Assembly: GCA_035772405.1 (NCBI GenBank)
Contig: JAYKKM010000206.1
Span: 62,001 to 126,000, forward strand
DNA from: Chrysogorgia sp. JL179-B06
Lineage: Eukaryota; Cnidaria; Anthozoa; Scleralcyonacea; Chrysogorgiidae
Direction of reading: 5' to 3'
Length of the DNA stretch: 64,000 nt
Shown here: in pieces, positions 24,241-35,019 of the stretch
How positions within the stretch are numbered: the first letter of the stretch is position 1
Layout of the letters: each line of letters starts with the position of its first letter
Translations under genes and position numbers: made by a program
Notes under the pieces: generated by a model
Database searches by the model: none
What the model was told of the DNA's origin: nothing
What the model saw: the letters and a program-made list of their open reading frames with translations, nothing else

Positions 24241-25079
24241 TAGTAATACCCCCCATCGGGAGTACAAAGGGATGCCGCCTCATTAGATATTCAACTTATT
24301 ATTTATACATACGTCATCGTTCTCAGGCTCCTTTGGGACCCTCTAACCCTAATCATAATATTCAGATTACGTCATCGTTCTCAGGCTCCTTTGGGACCCT
24401 CTAACCCTAATCATTAGTATTCAGATTACGTCATCGTTCTCAGGCTACTTTAGGACCCTCTAACCATAGTCTCATTACGTCATGACTTCTCGTCTTCCAG
24501 GGGGAGCCTTAACCCTAATTATTTATTCAGATACGTCATTAAACCTTCAGGATCCCTAACCCTAGCTCGTGTACCTGTAGGACCTGTCATTATCCTTTTA
24601 AACCCCAACCGATTCCATTACGTCATTTAGGCAATTCCGATTAGCCGCCGACTCCTTCCGAACTTGATTTCCGAAGGCATTACGTTATTATCAAAAGGTA
24701 GCTCTTATTGCTTTTAATAATATAAGAAACGCCTTTGCATCTATACACTTCGCCTCGCTACGGCAGTGTGAATGTGGGACAGTAGGCAATCCGAAAGCAG
24801 CGCATGCGCACAATCAATCTTGGCTAAATACTATAATTTAGAAGAAACATTTTATACTTTCATACTAGCGCGTGTCTTAACCAACAGATGTTTATACGAT
24901 AGCCTTTGACGTTCAAATATCCTTTAGTACTTCAACAAATCTACGAAGATATGAACCCAAACCATGTTACGAAACAGCGTGGACTGTACGATAACTTAAA
25001 AGATCAATTCTGCCGAATAATCTGAATATGATTTAGCAAGAGATGAATGTCAATAACTTTGACCGTATTATTGCCTATT
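24241..25079 (+). repeat. Left TIR, outer segment
   Basis: Inverted copy of 46718-49356 (minus the Crypton). It contains, from the tip inward, tandem ACGTCAT-bearing repeats, then AAACCCCAACCGATTCC, CATGCGCAC and a stretch ending AACTTTGACCGTATTATTGC. Homology stops at the Helentron insertion and resumes at 36675. No protein-coding signal was seen. Confidence 0.92.
24305..24500 (+). repeat. Terminal tandem repeats with TACGTCAT and TAACCCTAA motifs (left arm)
   Basis: About three tandem copies of a unit of about 70 bp containing TACGTCATCG, TCTCAGGCTCCTTTGGGACC and TCTAACCCTAATCAT; the later copies are diverged. The mirror copies at 49180-49295 number about two and a half. TACGTCA resembles CRE/ATF-type sites and CTAACCCTAA resembles telomeric repeat, but function is not shown. 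Confidence 0.8.
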
Positions 25080-25112
25080 ACTCGGGCCTCCCCCCCCCTG
25101 GGGGGAGAGCAC
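25080..25112 (+). other. Helentron 5' terminus with subterminal inverted repeat and C/G palindrome
   Basis: ACTCGGGC at 25080-25087 pairs with GCCCGAGT at 36644-36651. It is followed at once by a C-run/G-run palindrome (CTCCCCC...GGGGGAG), which could form a hairpin. The position suits a rolling-circle initiation end. Confidence 0.7.
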
Positions 25113-25367
25113 GAGTCTTAGAAAGGGCTCTGTTTATTTTTATTTTTATTATTATTTTGTCGTCGTCGCGAAACGGCAATTATTGCATCATTGTTGACTA
25201 AATTTGTAGACTAGTGAGCGAGACTATGAATGTGGGATTACTACACATGCGCAGTCAAGTGATCCCCAAAATTTTTTGCCTCGTACCCAGGCTTTTCACA
25301 ACTACTGCATATATTTAATCTTCACGCTGTTTTCTTCGTCGCTGCTTTCCGTGGTTGTTTGAACAAG
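25113..25367 (+). other. Helentron 5' leader
   Basis: Non-coding stretch between the element tip and the first ATG at 25368, including a T-rich tract (25135-25165) and CATGCGCAGTCA. It probably contains the promoter, but no convincing TATA box/initiator pair was identified. Confidence 0.4.
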
Positions 25368-28300
25368 ATGTCGCTGGCAAGTATCGTGGTTTTTTTATAT
25401 ACGCTCATAATGCTTACAAATACACACGCCGATCACAGTAGACCTGCACTAAAAGATGACGAGCGATTTCGAACCGGGTTGGTCTGTGATCTCAATGAAC
25501 TTACAATGTATGCCAAGTTACAAATGAATGCCAAGTTACAAATGAATGCCAAGTTACAAATGAATGCCAAGTTACAAATGAATGCCAAGTTACAAATGTA
25601 TGCCAAAACTATCTATATGAATGCCAAACGTACTGAACCAAACACGAATATTATGTTGAAAACAATGTTATATGAAAACTGTGATTGCTCAAATGCTGTA
25701 AATAGAAGCACAAAGAATGTTGACGAAGTGAACTTGCAAGTGGCACTGCCAAACGAAGAGACTCGATACATGAATGCTGTATGGCAATACATTAAGTGTG
25801 TTGAGGTAACTGTAATACTTGTGATTTGTTTTATTTTTACCAGACGTATATTTGTTTATTGTGTTACGAATGTCAGGCAAAATATAGTCGATGCGATTAA
25901 AGAGTTTAACTTTATATTTTCATCAAGTGTGTATATTATATTATCGCTTTACAGTCAACTCGGCCAACCAACTGTCCAGGTTTTGTGTAATAAATCGGAA
26001 AGCACGTTCCAATCGGATAACCCTATTTCACTTGAGAACCAAAAATGTTCCCAGCTATCTGTAAAAGTTATTACAAAGGAATGTAGATCTCGTTACGATA
26101 AATTTATTGCGATTGAAGTAAAGTACAAGCGCCATGTTAGTCGACGTGATCGAGAGCCTAGCAGAATCCCAGGTAAAAAACTTTCTCGCCTTTTGAAAAA
26201 AAGCAGAAAATTACGTAAACTGGTTAAAAAGCACATTAAAAGAAATGTACCCAGGTCTTCTCGAATTCATTGTTTTCTTTATGCATTTAGCCGTGAACGT
26301 AAAAGGCTTGTAAATGATCAAGTAAGGTATTTACCCCAAACTATAAAACAAACAAAATGTCTACAGAAAGCTTCAAATCGACGTAGAACAAGAACTGCTT
26401 CATTGAAAACTTCTGCATCTTATTTAAAAAATAATAAAAAGAGATACAAGTCATGTACAAAACCATTAGATCAAAATAATTCTGAAGCAGCAACTTGTAC
26501 TTACAAGAACTTAAACCACAGAATTAATTTCTGCACGTTTAATCTTAGTACAGACATTGAGAAAAATCCTGGTCCTACTTTTATTGACCCCAGTAAAACT
26601 ATTCAGGCACCTTATAGTCAAGGTAATGTTGATGTATTTGGTCCTAATGCAGGACAGCAGTGTGTAGCCATGAGTTTGTGTGCTTTGATACATAACTTCA
26701 GAAACAAGTCAGTAACTTACACAATAAGTCACCCAGAGCACCTGGTTCAAATTATGAACGTTGGCAATGAATTATATTCTGCATTATCAAGATTGTCAAG
26801 GCAATCTTATTTATTACTGACAGAATTACCTACAATGGTCGCAGTGCTAAACACAACTTATCAACTTGAGTTCACTGAAAGTTACAGTGGTAGTTTGCAT
26901 AATACTACTTTGAATGAAAACATACCATATGTCATGCCCTTAGATTGTGCTTTACAAACTTTGATACAAGAAGGTTATATTTCATTTCTGTTAACAATTG
27001 GATGTAGTACCGTAGCTATTTATACAACTTCGTACAATGTACTAAAAATATTTGATTCTCATGCTAGAGATTCATTTGGTATGGCCGATGGTCGTGGCAC
27101 ATGTGTATTATTAGAAGTAAATTCAATCAATAACTTAATTGAATACTTCAAAACCTTACACAAACCTGATGTTTTATTTGAGCTCAAAGGTGTTAAAATT
27201 AATGTTGCACAATTGACACAAATTACAAATTATATACATACCAACACATCTGAATCAAACTTAAGTTCCTGTTCTTCAGCATGTGATGAGACATTTAATG
27301 ACAATTTTAATTCTTATGGACAATGTTGTATAATAATGTGCTTCTTTTCTGTCTGCTTTTCTACTATTACTGCATGTAATTACTGGAATGATCTTACATT
27401 GAGTGCTATTGCAGAGCATGCCAAGTTGTGTTACCAGGAAACCTTGAATGATGAAAAAGAGTTTACAACTGATTATATGCCACACATAAATATATGTGGT
27501 GCTGATGTTAATGTAGTATTTAATGCAAGACACCAGGGTACATTGTCTTCTAATTCTGTTTCTAGTAAATATGCCCTTGAGAAGTTAATTTTGGACAACA
27601 CTACAGAAAATTCAGGATTTTTGCTTTGGCTTTCAACCTATTGTCTAAGTTGCATTTTTCAACATGTGGACAATACAAAACAAAAAACAACAAAATATTT
27701 TTTAGTCGCATCCGATGAAAGGCAAACAATTAATTTATTTGAAAAATTTACTGATTCTTCTTCTGTTATTAATAAATTTTGCAATATTGTTACACAAAAA
27801 TTTAAATGTGAAGAAATACAATACAACATTCAATTTATCTCGTGTTCATGTCCATTAACAAAATCAGAAAGGCAAAAAGTCATAAGAAAGCATAAGTCTA
27901 CCACACAAAAAAGCTTATTAGCTGACAGACGTAAAGAGAACAAATGTAAATGGTATGCAAATTTGGAACCTGTTATGAAAAAAAAGAGGTCAGAGAAATC
28001 TGCGTTATACTACAAATCAATGGACCCTATGAAAAAGAAAGAGCTCCTTGAAACAAATACAGAAAAATATAAATCAACGGATCCTATGAAAAAGAAAGAG
28101 CTTCTTGAAACAAATTCAGAAAAATATAAATCAATGGATGCTATGAAAAAGAAAGAGTTCCTTGAAACAAATTCAAAAAAATATAAATCGATGGTTCCTA
28201 TGAAAAAGAAAGAGCTCCTTGAAAGAAATTCAGAAAAATATAAATCAATGGATCCTATGAAAAAGAAAGAGCTTCTTGAAACAAATTCAGAAAAATATAA

Positions 28301-29159
28301 ATCAATGGATCCTATGAAAAAGAAAGAGTTCCTTGAAACATATTCAGAAAAATATAAATCGATGGTTCCTATGAAAAAGAAAGAGCTCCTTGAAACAAAT
28401 TCAGAAAAATATAAATCAATGAATCCTATGAAAAAGAAAGAGCTCATTCAAACAATAGCTACCAGTAGAACAACAAAGAAAAACAACCCCTTGTTGCATG
28501 ATTTGGACAATTGTATTTCTAGGTTCCAAAATAAAATAAAAGAAGGTCCTTATTATATATGTTCTGTTTGCAACCGATTACTCTACAGAAAATCAGTCAT
28601 ACTATTACAAAAATATAAATACACTAATGCCAATGATGCTCTCTTCACTAATGTAAAGTCATTTGATGATAAAGAATACGTTTGTAAAACCTGTCATTCA
28701 AAGATATTAAAAGGCAAAATACCCTGCCAGGCAATATATAATAACATGTATGTTGACAAAATACCAGCTGAACTTTCATCTTTAGAAAAACTTGAGCAAA
28801 TTCTTATTGCACAGCGAATAGTTTTTGAAAAGATAATAGTGATGCCAAAAGGACAGCAAAGAAAAGTCAAGGGAGCCATATGTAATGTGCCTGTTGAATG
28901 TGATCAGACATGTAAGGTTTTACCACGGCCACCTGAAAGATCAGGTATAATAATGCTGAAACTTAAACGTAAACTTGAATTCAGAGGTCATGTGTATTTT
29001 CAAGCAGTACGTCCCCAGTTCATACTTGATGCTCTTAACTGGCTAATGTTAAATAATCCATTGTATAATAATATAACAATTGATATAAACAATATCAGTG
29101 CAAATCTTCAAAATTTAGGAGATGAGGATGCTTTGGGCACAAATTTTGATAAAAATTAA
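25368..29159 (+). CDS. Helentron polyprotein, N-terminal part: 2A site, tandem C76-like proteases, Lys-rich repeats, DUF6570-like
   Basis: I start at the ATG at 25368 (MSLASIVVFLY); an upstream TTG is in frame but unlikely in a eukaryote. Residues 1-24 resemble a signal peptide. Near residue 50 the hexapeptide MNAKLQ is repeated about five times. A hydrophobic segment (VTVILVICFIF) lies near 145, followed by a very basic region to about 380. DIEKNPGP at 26553-26576 is a consensus 2A motif with the skip point before residue 403. A cysteine-protease-like domain follows: GQQCVAMSL (Cys 432) and FDSHARDSFG (Asp 563, His 565), like peptidase C76. A second, degenerate copy begins near YGQCCIIMC. 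Then come about seven 19-residue KSMDPMKKKELLETNSEKY repeats and a CSVC/CKTC Cys-rich DUF6570-like domain. It ends at an in-frame TAA, after which the same frame stays open. Confidence 0.85.
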   Translation: MSLASIVVFLYTLIMLTNTHADHSRPALKDDERFRTGLVCDLNELTMYAKLQMNAKLQMNAKLQMNAKLQMNAKLQMYAKTIYMNAKRTEPNTNIMLKTMLYENCDCSNAVNRSTKNVDEVNLQVALPNEETRYMNAVWQYIKCVEVTVILVICFIFTRRIFVYCVTNVRQNIVDAIKEFNFIFSSSVYIILSLYSQLGQPTVQVLCNKSESTFQSDNPISLENQKCSQLSVKVITKECRSRYDKFIAIEVKYKRHVSRRDREPSRIPGKKLSRLLKKSRKLRKLVKKHIKRNVPRSSRIHCFLYAFSRERKRLVNDQVRYLPQTIKQTKCLQKASNRRRTRTASLKTSASYLKNNKKRYKSCTKPLDQNNSEAATCTYKNLNHRINFCTFNLSTDIEKNPGPTFIDPSKTIQAPYSQGNVDVFGPNAGQQCVAMSLCALIHNFRNKSVTYTISHPEHLVQIMNVGNELYSALSRLSRQSYLLLTELPTMVAVLNTTYQLEFTESYSGSLHNTTLNENIPYVMPLDCALQTLIQEGYISFLLTIGCSTVAIYTTSYNVLKIFDSHARDSFGMADGRGTCVLLEVNSINNLIEYFKTLHKPDVLFELKGVKINVAQLTQITNYIHTNTSESNLSSCSSACDETFNDNFNSYGQCCIIMCFFSVCFSTITACNYWNDLTLSAIAEHAKLCYQETLNDEKEFTTDYMPHINICGADVNVVFNARHQGTLSSNSVSSKYALEKLILDNTTENSGFLLWLSTYCLSCIFQHVDNTKQKTTKYFLVASDERQTINLFEKFTDSSSVINKFCNIVTQKFKCEEIQYNIQFISCSCPLTKSERQKVIRKHKSTTQKSLLADRRKENKCKWYANLEPVMKKKRSEKSALYYKSMDPMKKKELLETNTEKYKSTDPMKKKELLETNSEKYKSMDAMKKKEFLETNSKKYKSMVPMKKKELLERNSEKYKSMDPMKKKELLETNSEKYKSMDPMKKKEFLETYSEKYKSMVPMKKKELLETNSEKYKSMNPMKKKELIQTIATSRTTKKNNPLLHDLDNCISRFQNKIKEGPYYICSVCNRLLYRKSVILLQKYKYTNANDALFTNVKSFDDKEYVCKTCHSKILKGKIPCQAIYNNMYVDKIPAELSSLEKLEQILIAQRIVFEKIIVMPKGQQRKVKGAICNVPVECDQTCKVLPRPPERSGIIMLKLKRKLEFRGHVYFQAVRPQFILDALNWLMLNNPLYNNITIDINNISANLQNLGDEDALGTNFDKN
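25506..25620 (+). repeat. 18-bp coding tandem repeat (MNAKLQ)
   Basis: About five to six copies of an 18-bp unit reading ATGAATGCCAAGTTACAA, in frame within the upstream protein; the first and last copies are diverged (MYAK). Confidence 0.9.
26550..26576 (+). other. 2A-like ribosome-skipping site
   Basis: The codons read T-D-I-E-K-N-P-G-P, matching the D(V/I)ExNPGP consensus exactly. In known 2A sequences the bond between the final Gly and Pro is not formed, so translation would release an upstream product of about 402 residues and continue with a downstream protein starting at Pro. Residues upstream (FCTFNLST) are moderately hydrophobic, as in active 2As. Activity is inferred. Confidence 0.75.
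28014..28446 (+). repeat. 57-bp coding tandem repeat (Lys-rich, 19 residues)
   Basis: About seven and a half copies of a 57-bp unit encoding K-S-M-D-P-M-K-K-K-E-L-L-E-T-N-S-E-K-Y with few substitutions. Similar charged repeats occur in other Helitron/Helentron proteins (family knowledge). They may form a helix or bind nucleic acid. The Phe-rich frame on the opposite strand is a shadow. Confidence 0.92.
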
Positions 29160-32100
29160 AATTCTTCAACCGATACCTGCGAGCAAGACATATTAACCAA
29201 TAATGAGGATACTGAAGAAAGAGATGACCCATTGAACGAGTATAGACAAGCAACTAATGAGACCTGTTTGCAGTCTGTATTACCAGATTATCCTGTTGCA
29301 ACACAAAATAATAAAGGTTGTTCATTAGGGAATGAAGTGTACAATATTGCACCTGGAGAAAATCGACATCCTGTATCAATAATGACTGACAAAAAATGTG
29401 AAGAGCTTGCATTTCCAGCATTGTTTCCAAAAGGACAATTTGGCTACACACATGATAGAATGATTAAATTGTCACCAGTAAAGTACTTTAATGCTCGACT
29501 TTTACATTATAGTGGAAGGTTTGCAATGAATCCAGAATATCTTTTCTTTGCACAATTTATAACAGAACAAAAAAAGGTATCTGACAGTATTAATATAGCC
29601 TTAAAAAAGATACAAGGACAATGTGTTACTGCATCACAAATAAAATCAGATGTAAATAAATTAAAAGGTTTAATTTGTCAAGATCAGGCATATTTATTTT
29701 TAAGGCAAATTCCAGGCACACCACCGTACTGGCAAAAATTCATGTATGAAGTAGTAGCCATGGTAAAACAACTTGGGATTCCAACATGGTTTATGACATT
29801 ATCATGTGCTGATCTGAGATGGTCTGAGCTGTTTCAGATTATATCTAAAACACAAGGAAAAAACATAACTGAAGAGCAGATTGAAGCTTTGTCTTACAAT
29901 GAACGATGTTCAATGCTAAACCTTAATCCTGTTGTTGTTGCAAAGCATTTCCAACATAGAGTTGAAACCTTTTTCACTGAACTTCTCCTTAGCCGTAAAA
30001 ACCCAATAGGTAAAATAATATATTATGCACTCCGCATTGAATTCCAAATGAGTGGGTCTCCTCACTTACATGCATTGATATGGACTTCTGACTGCCCCAA
30101 ACTTACAGCTGACAACAAAGAAGCTTATGCAGAGTTTATAGATAAGCATGTCCAAGCCTACCTGCCAGATAGTGAAACAGAACCAGAGTTACATGAGTTA
30201 GTTAAAACTTACCAAAAGCATAATCATTCTAAAACCTGCAGAAAATACAAAAATATTAGTTGTAGATTTAATTTTGGTCAATTTTTTACAAAAAGGACAA
30301 TAATAGCAGAACCTCTTGGTACAGATCTAGATGAGGAAATCAAGAGTAATATTCTTGACCGGCGAACACATATTCTAACCTCAGTCAAACAGAAAATAAA
30401 TGAAGTGTTAAACCCATCAAAGCCAGATTATAATGCAACGTTAAATGAAGCAGATATTCTAAAATCAATAGGTATCACTGAGGATGAATATTACTGGGCT
30501 CTATCAATTTCACCAGATTCTGATTTTGAGTTGCATCTTAAAAGACCTGTAGACAGTTGTTTTATTAACAACTATTTTGTTGCTGGTATTAAAGGCTTTG
30601 CAGCAAATGTTGACTTACAACCTGTATTCAATCACTACAAATGCATAACATATGTCTGCTCATATTTTACTAAAGATGAAACTGAATGTTCTCAAGCTAT
30701 TACAAATGCAGCAAAAGAAGCAAAAGCTGGTAACATGAATATTAGAGATGGTCTAAAAAAAATTGGGGCTGCTTTTCTCTCCACAAGGGAAGTAAGTTCA
30801 CAAGAATGTGTCTACAGATCAATGCCTGAGCTTTGGTTGAGGAAAATATTTCCCAAAACAGTTTTTGTTAGTACAGATTTTCCAGAAAAGAGAGTGCGTG
30901 TTGCTAAGACACAAGAAGAGCTTAATGAACTAGATGATGATAGTACTGATATCTTTAAGTCAAATATAATTCAGCGTTACAGCATTAGACCGACATCAGT
31001 TCCTGTTGTTGAAAACTTATGTCTGGCAGAATTTGCCGCATATTACTATAAAGATTATAAAATGGATTGTAGTGAGACAAAAGATTCCCAACCTGATGTT
31101 CTTACAGATGACGTGATTGAATCACAAAGTACAATAACTGATACAACACAATGTCTTCCCAAAAAAATAAAATTAATAAACACCAATGAACATATGAAAT
31201 GTAGAAAAGTTAAGGCTGTATTAAGGTATCATACACCAAACAAAAGAAAAGAACCAGAATCTTATTTTCACCATTTACTTATGCTCTATTACCCATGGCG
31301 AGATGAAAATAATCTGATGGCTTCAGATCAAATGTATACATCAAAGTTCTATGAACCTGATGTCCAAGCTATTGTTCAGCACAACAGAGCAATTTTTGAA
31401 CCTGACTCAGATGCTGTTAGTGAGGCACTTGAAGTGCTAAAATCTAATCAGGGCAATATTCATTCATATGATTCCATTAATGATCAAGAAAATGCAGATT
31501 TGCAAGGTGAAGTGCAAGATGACTCGATCCCACACGAATCATTTAATAAACAATTACCATCACATCTTGACCCCACACAATCTAATCAGCATACCACTGG
31601 AGCAATTACTTCTTACACCCGACCAACAGAGATCTCTGATGATATATTACGTGAAACTGTGAGGTCCTTGAACATGGAGCAACGTCATGCATATGATACA
31701 TTTCTTACATGGTGTAGGAATACAATGAAAAACATGAACAGCTTAAGACCTGTTGAAATAGAACCAATCTATCTTTTCTTAACTGGTGGTGGCGGTGCAG
31801 GAAAAAGTCACTTGATTAAAACAATATACCACACAGCAGTTAAAACGTTTAGACATCCTCCTATTAACCCTGAATTACCAACAGTTCTTCTCATGGCACC
31901 AACAGGTGTTGCTGCAATAAACATTGATGGAACAACAATAAATACTGGCCTTGCTATTCCTATCAATTGTGGTGATAATGTACCTGCAATGTCAGACCAA
32001 AAGAAAACACAATTAAGACTATCATTATCTGACCTAAAGCTAATAATAATAGATGAAATTTCTATGGTTGGAAACACTACCTTACTTCATATCCATCAAA

Positions 32101-33810
32101 GATTAAAAGAAATATTTGGCACCACAAGTTCTCTGCTATTTGCTGGAATTACTATTATAGTTGTAGGTGATCTATGTCAACTTCCACCAATACGTAAAAG
32201 ATTTGTATTTGACAATTTCAAAAATGATTCTTATAATCTATGCCACCCATGGAGAGTCTTCAAAATGATAGAACTTGATAAAATCATGAGACAGAAAAAT
32301 GACCAAGCATTTATTGAACTTCTTAACAGAATAAGAACTGCTACTCAAACAGAAGATGACATTCAGATAATCCAATCAAGATCAATAACCCCATCTGACC
32401 CTAATTATCCATCAGATGCACTTCATATCTGGGCTGAAAATGCTCCTGTTGATAAACATAACAAGGGAAAACTGGAAGAACTTTCTGGATCCTTATTTAT
32501 TCTTAAAGCTAAAGATCAATATCCAACAAATGTAAGGAAACAAGATATCGATAGAGTATTAGCAAGAGGACGGTCTGAAACAGGTGGACTTGATTATGAA
32601 ATTCTGATTAAAGAGGGTGCTAGAGTAATGCTTACAACAAATATCAGTATTCCAGATAGACTCATCAATGGACAAATGGGAACTGTCTTTAAAATTGATG
32701 GCAATCAAAATACTGAAAGACCAACTGTTCTCTATATCAAATTTGATGACCCAAATGCTGGTAAAGACTTAACTAACACTTGTGGAAGCCCTTTTGCAAG
32801 AAAAAACAAAGTAGTTCCCGTTGAACCTGTATTAGCAAAGATCAAAATAAGACCAGGTAAAGCATCTTCCCCAGAAATACAGAGAGTACAATTCCCTGTT
32901 ACACTTGCTTGGGCATGTACTGTTCAAGGACTAACACTTGAAAAAGTTGTAATCAGTTCTGACTTAATAAAACAGAGAGCATTTAACTATGGACAAATTT
33001 ATGTTGCCTTAAGCCGTGCAACTTCTTTACAAGGTCTCTATATTTTAGGACAAATTGAGAGTAAACATGTTAAAGCAAATCCTAAAGTTCTTGAAGAATA
33101 CCAAAGACTACGAAATGAATGTATGGTACCACATTTAACAACTGTACTCCAAGACAATTTCAATGTTTTAACCATATCACTTATAAATATAAGATCTCTC
33201 AAAAAACATAGTATCGATATTAAATTTGATTCAAGAGTTTTCAATAGTGACATCATAGCTCTTACTGAAACCCAACTACTACCTCAGGATTTTGACAATG
33301 AAATTTTAAATAATCTCAGTCCTTTCAAACTCTACCGTCAAGACCATGATACTGATAAATATTCAAGTATGGCACTTTGCACTAGAAATACTGTAGAAAT
33401 CAAACACTATGAATATTTCCCTTCACTAAATGCACTAAAATTTGATGTGGTTAATAGTCAATCCCAAGAAAAAAGAACTTTTCCTTTTGTTGTATCGAAA
33501 GCAAGCCTCCAATATCCTACAATATGTAGATTGTTTGGGATACATCATTAATAGTTATACAATTGATATGATTTTTGGTGACTTTAATATTAATTACTTG
33601 AATGACAATCAAATTCAACCACTAAAATCTTTAATGGAATCTCTCAATTACACTCAGATTGTAACAAAACCTACGTTTATATCTTCTGGTAGCTTATTAG
33701 ACCATGTGTATGTTAGATCCACAGTGTTTCAAATAATTGACAATTATGTAGTCAATGTGTATTATTCTGATCATGATGCTATCAAAATCATACTACAATA
33801 TTGCAACTAG
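29160..33810 (+). pseudogene. Helentron polyprotein, C-terminal part: HUH Rep, PIF1-type helicase, APE-like endonuclease
   Basis: The frame of the preceding part continues directly after the TAA at 29157-29159. From the N terminus: a Helitron-like domain (ELAFPALFPKGQFGY, FNARLLHYSGRF); the HUH motif SGSPHLHALIW near 30055-30085; the Rep tyrosine region TYVCSYFTKDETE near 30650-30680; a PIF1-family helicase with Walker A GGGGAGKSHL near 31790, DEISMVG near 32055 and GDLCQLPP near 32170, ending with TVQGLTLEKV and YVALSRA; then an endonuclease (NIRSLKKHSIDIKF, LTETQLLP). Near 33490 a frameshift moves the reading, and GDFNINYL, LDHVYV and YYSDHDAI complete the endonuclease to a stop at 33808-33810. 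Rep nicks and joins DNA ends, the helicase unwinds, and the endonuclease is diagnostic of Helentrons. Confidence 0.9.
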
Positions 33811-35019
33811 GGGGTATTAATTATGTCTGTCACATTAATTGAAATATTATATTATTAATTACTGGTACATTTAGTTATATCCAATTCTTTCTGGCAATTG
33901 TTATCAAGCAAGTTTATCTTACACCTATTGTACATCTATATAGTATATTCACAGACCATATTTATCAATAAGGGGTGGGCCGTTGGAAATCTTGCAGGGA
34001 GAGGGTGACAATTCGGACTGTGCAAGGGAAAGTGATCAAAAAATCCTGCAGGCAATATAAAGAGAATACACTGGCAAACTGTTTACAACTTTAATAAATA
34101 ACGGTTACTCCTTTATTGTCCAAAAACAAATCCTGCAGAGTTTTCATAGGATGAAATGCTTAGAACTATTTTTTACCCCTCTCCCAAAGATTTCTAATAG
34201 TCAATCCCTGAATTGGTGCAGTTATGCTGCACTTGTACTTGGGATCATGCACCTATACTCGGTGCCTCTGTCTTGAAAAGGACTTAGAACACCTGGACAA
34301 CCTGAACCATATGGGACAACAAATTAATGTAAGTAAAAGATGTACTGAATCTCTATGTAACTGTTCTTTAATATTGCAAAGTTCCTATGCATACATAGCT
34401 TAATTGTTTTTTAACCCACTTATTTTCTCTCTGTTTCATATTTCAGACAAAACTAAAGATCTGGTTGAATCATGAAAAGCCTCTATCAGCAATATTCACA
34501 TTAAGGCATCATTGCCATTGCAGGGGTTGTACAACTGTACAGTTGAAGTTGTGAGTTACAGCACCAACCACCAATTTAATACTCTGGTATATATTAAATG
34601 ACCTTATAACATTGACATAAATTAACACTGGCATCTGAAGTAAAGGGCCTCTACGACCACACAGTTGGATTTGTGAGTTGGACTAGCTATTAAACCGTCA
34701 ACTACCAATTTATACATTCTATGCCTGCATTGGGACTGTATGTGACATGCTGTTGAAGTTGTGCCAGTTGGTCAAACCGTCAACCACCAATTAATTACTT
34801 AGTACTCTGCTGTTAAATGACTTTGACATAACTGGTATTATGTAATGGAAGAGACAAATTAACACTGGATTGTGGAGTAAAGTGCTAATCAATGCAGTCC
34901 ACATCAATCATCAATACAGTCCACAAAGTCAACAGAGACAGAACTTCACTGGCATAATTCCCATCACTAGCATATTATGGCCATTGAAAATATCATGATT
35001 ACAAACTAAGTGGAATTTG
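33811..35019 (+). other. Helentron 3' non-coding region with degenerate repeats
   Basis: No coding signal. Around 34537, 34657 and 34748 three diverged copies of a segment of about 100 bp recur, each with GTTG(A/G)A(A/T)(G/T)TTGTG and ACCACCAATT-type words. The rest is unique A/T-rich sequence. Confidence 0.6.

Noticed and set aside
25359..25367. TTG start giving three extra residues to the Helentron protein
   Set aside because: The in-frame ATG at 25368 is the normal eukaryotic choice; the same reasoning rejects a TTG start at 29232, where the frame simply continues from upstream.
28010..28447. Phe-rich minus-strand frame with repeated FFFIGS
   Set aside because: Antisense shadow of the Lys-rich repeat in the Helentron protein.
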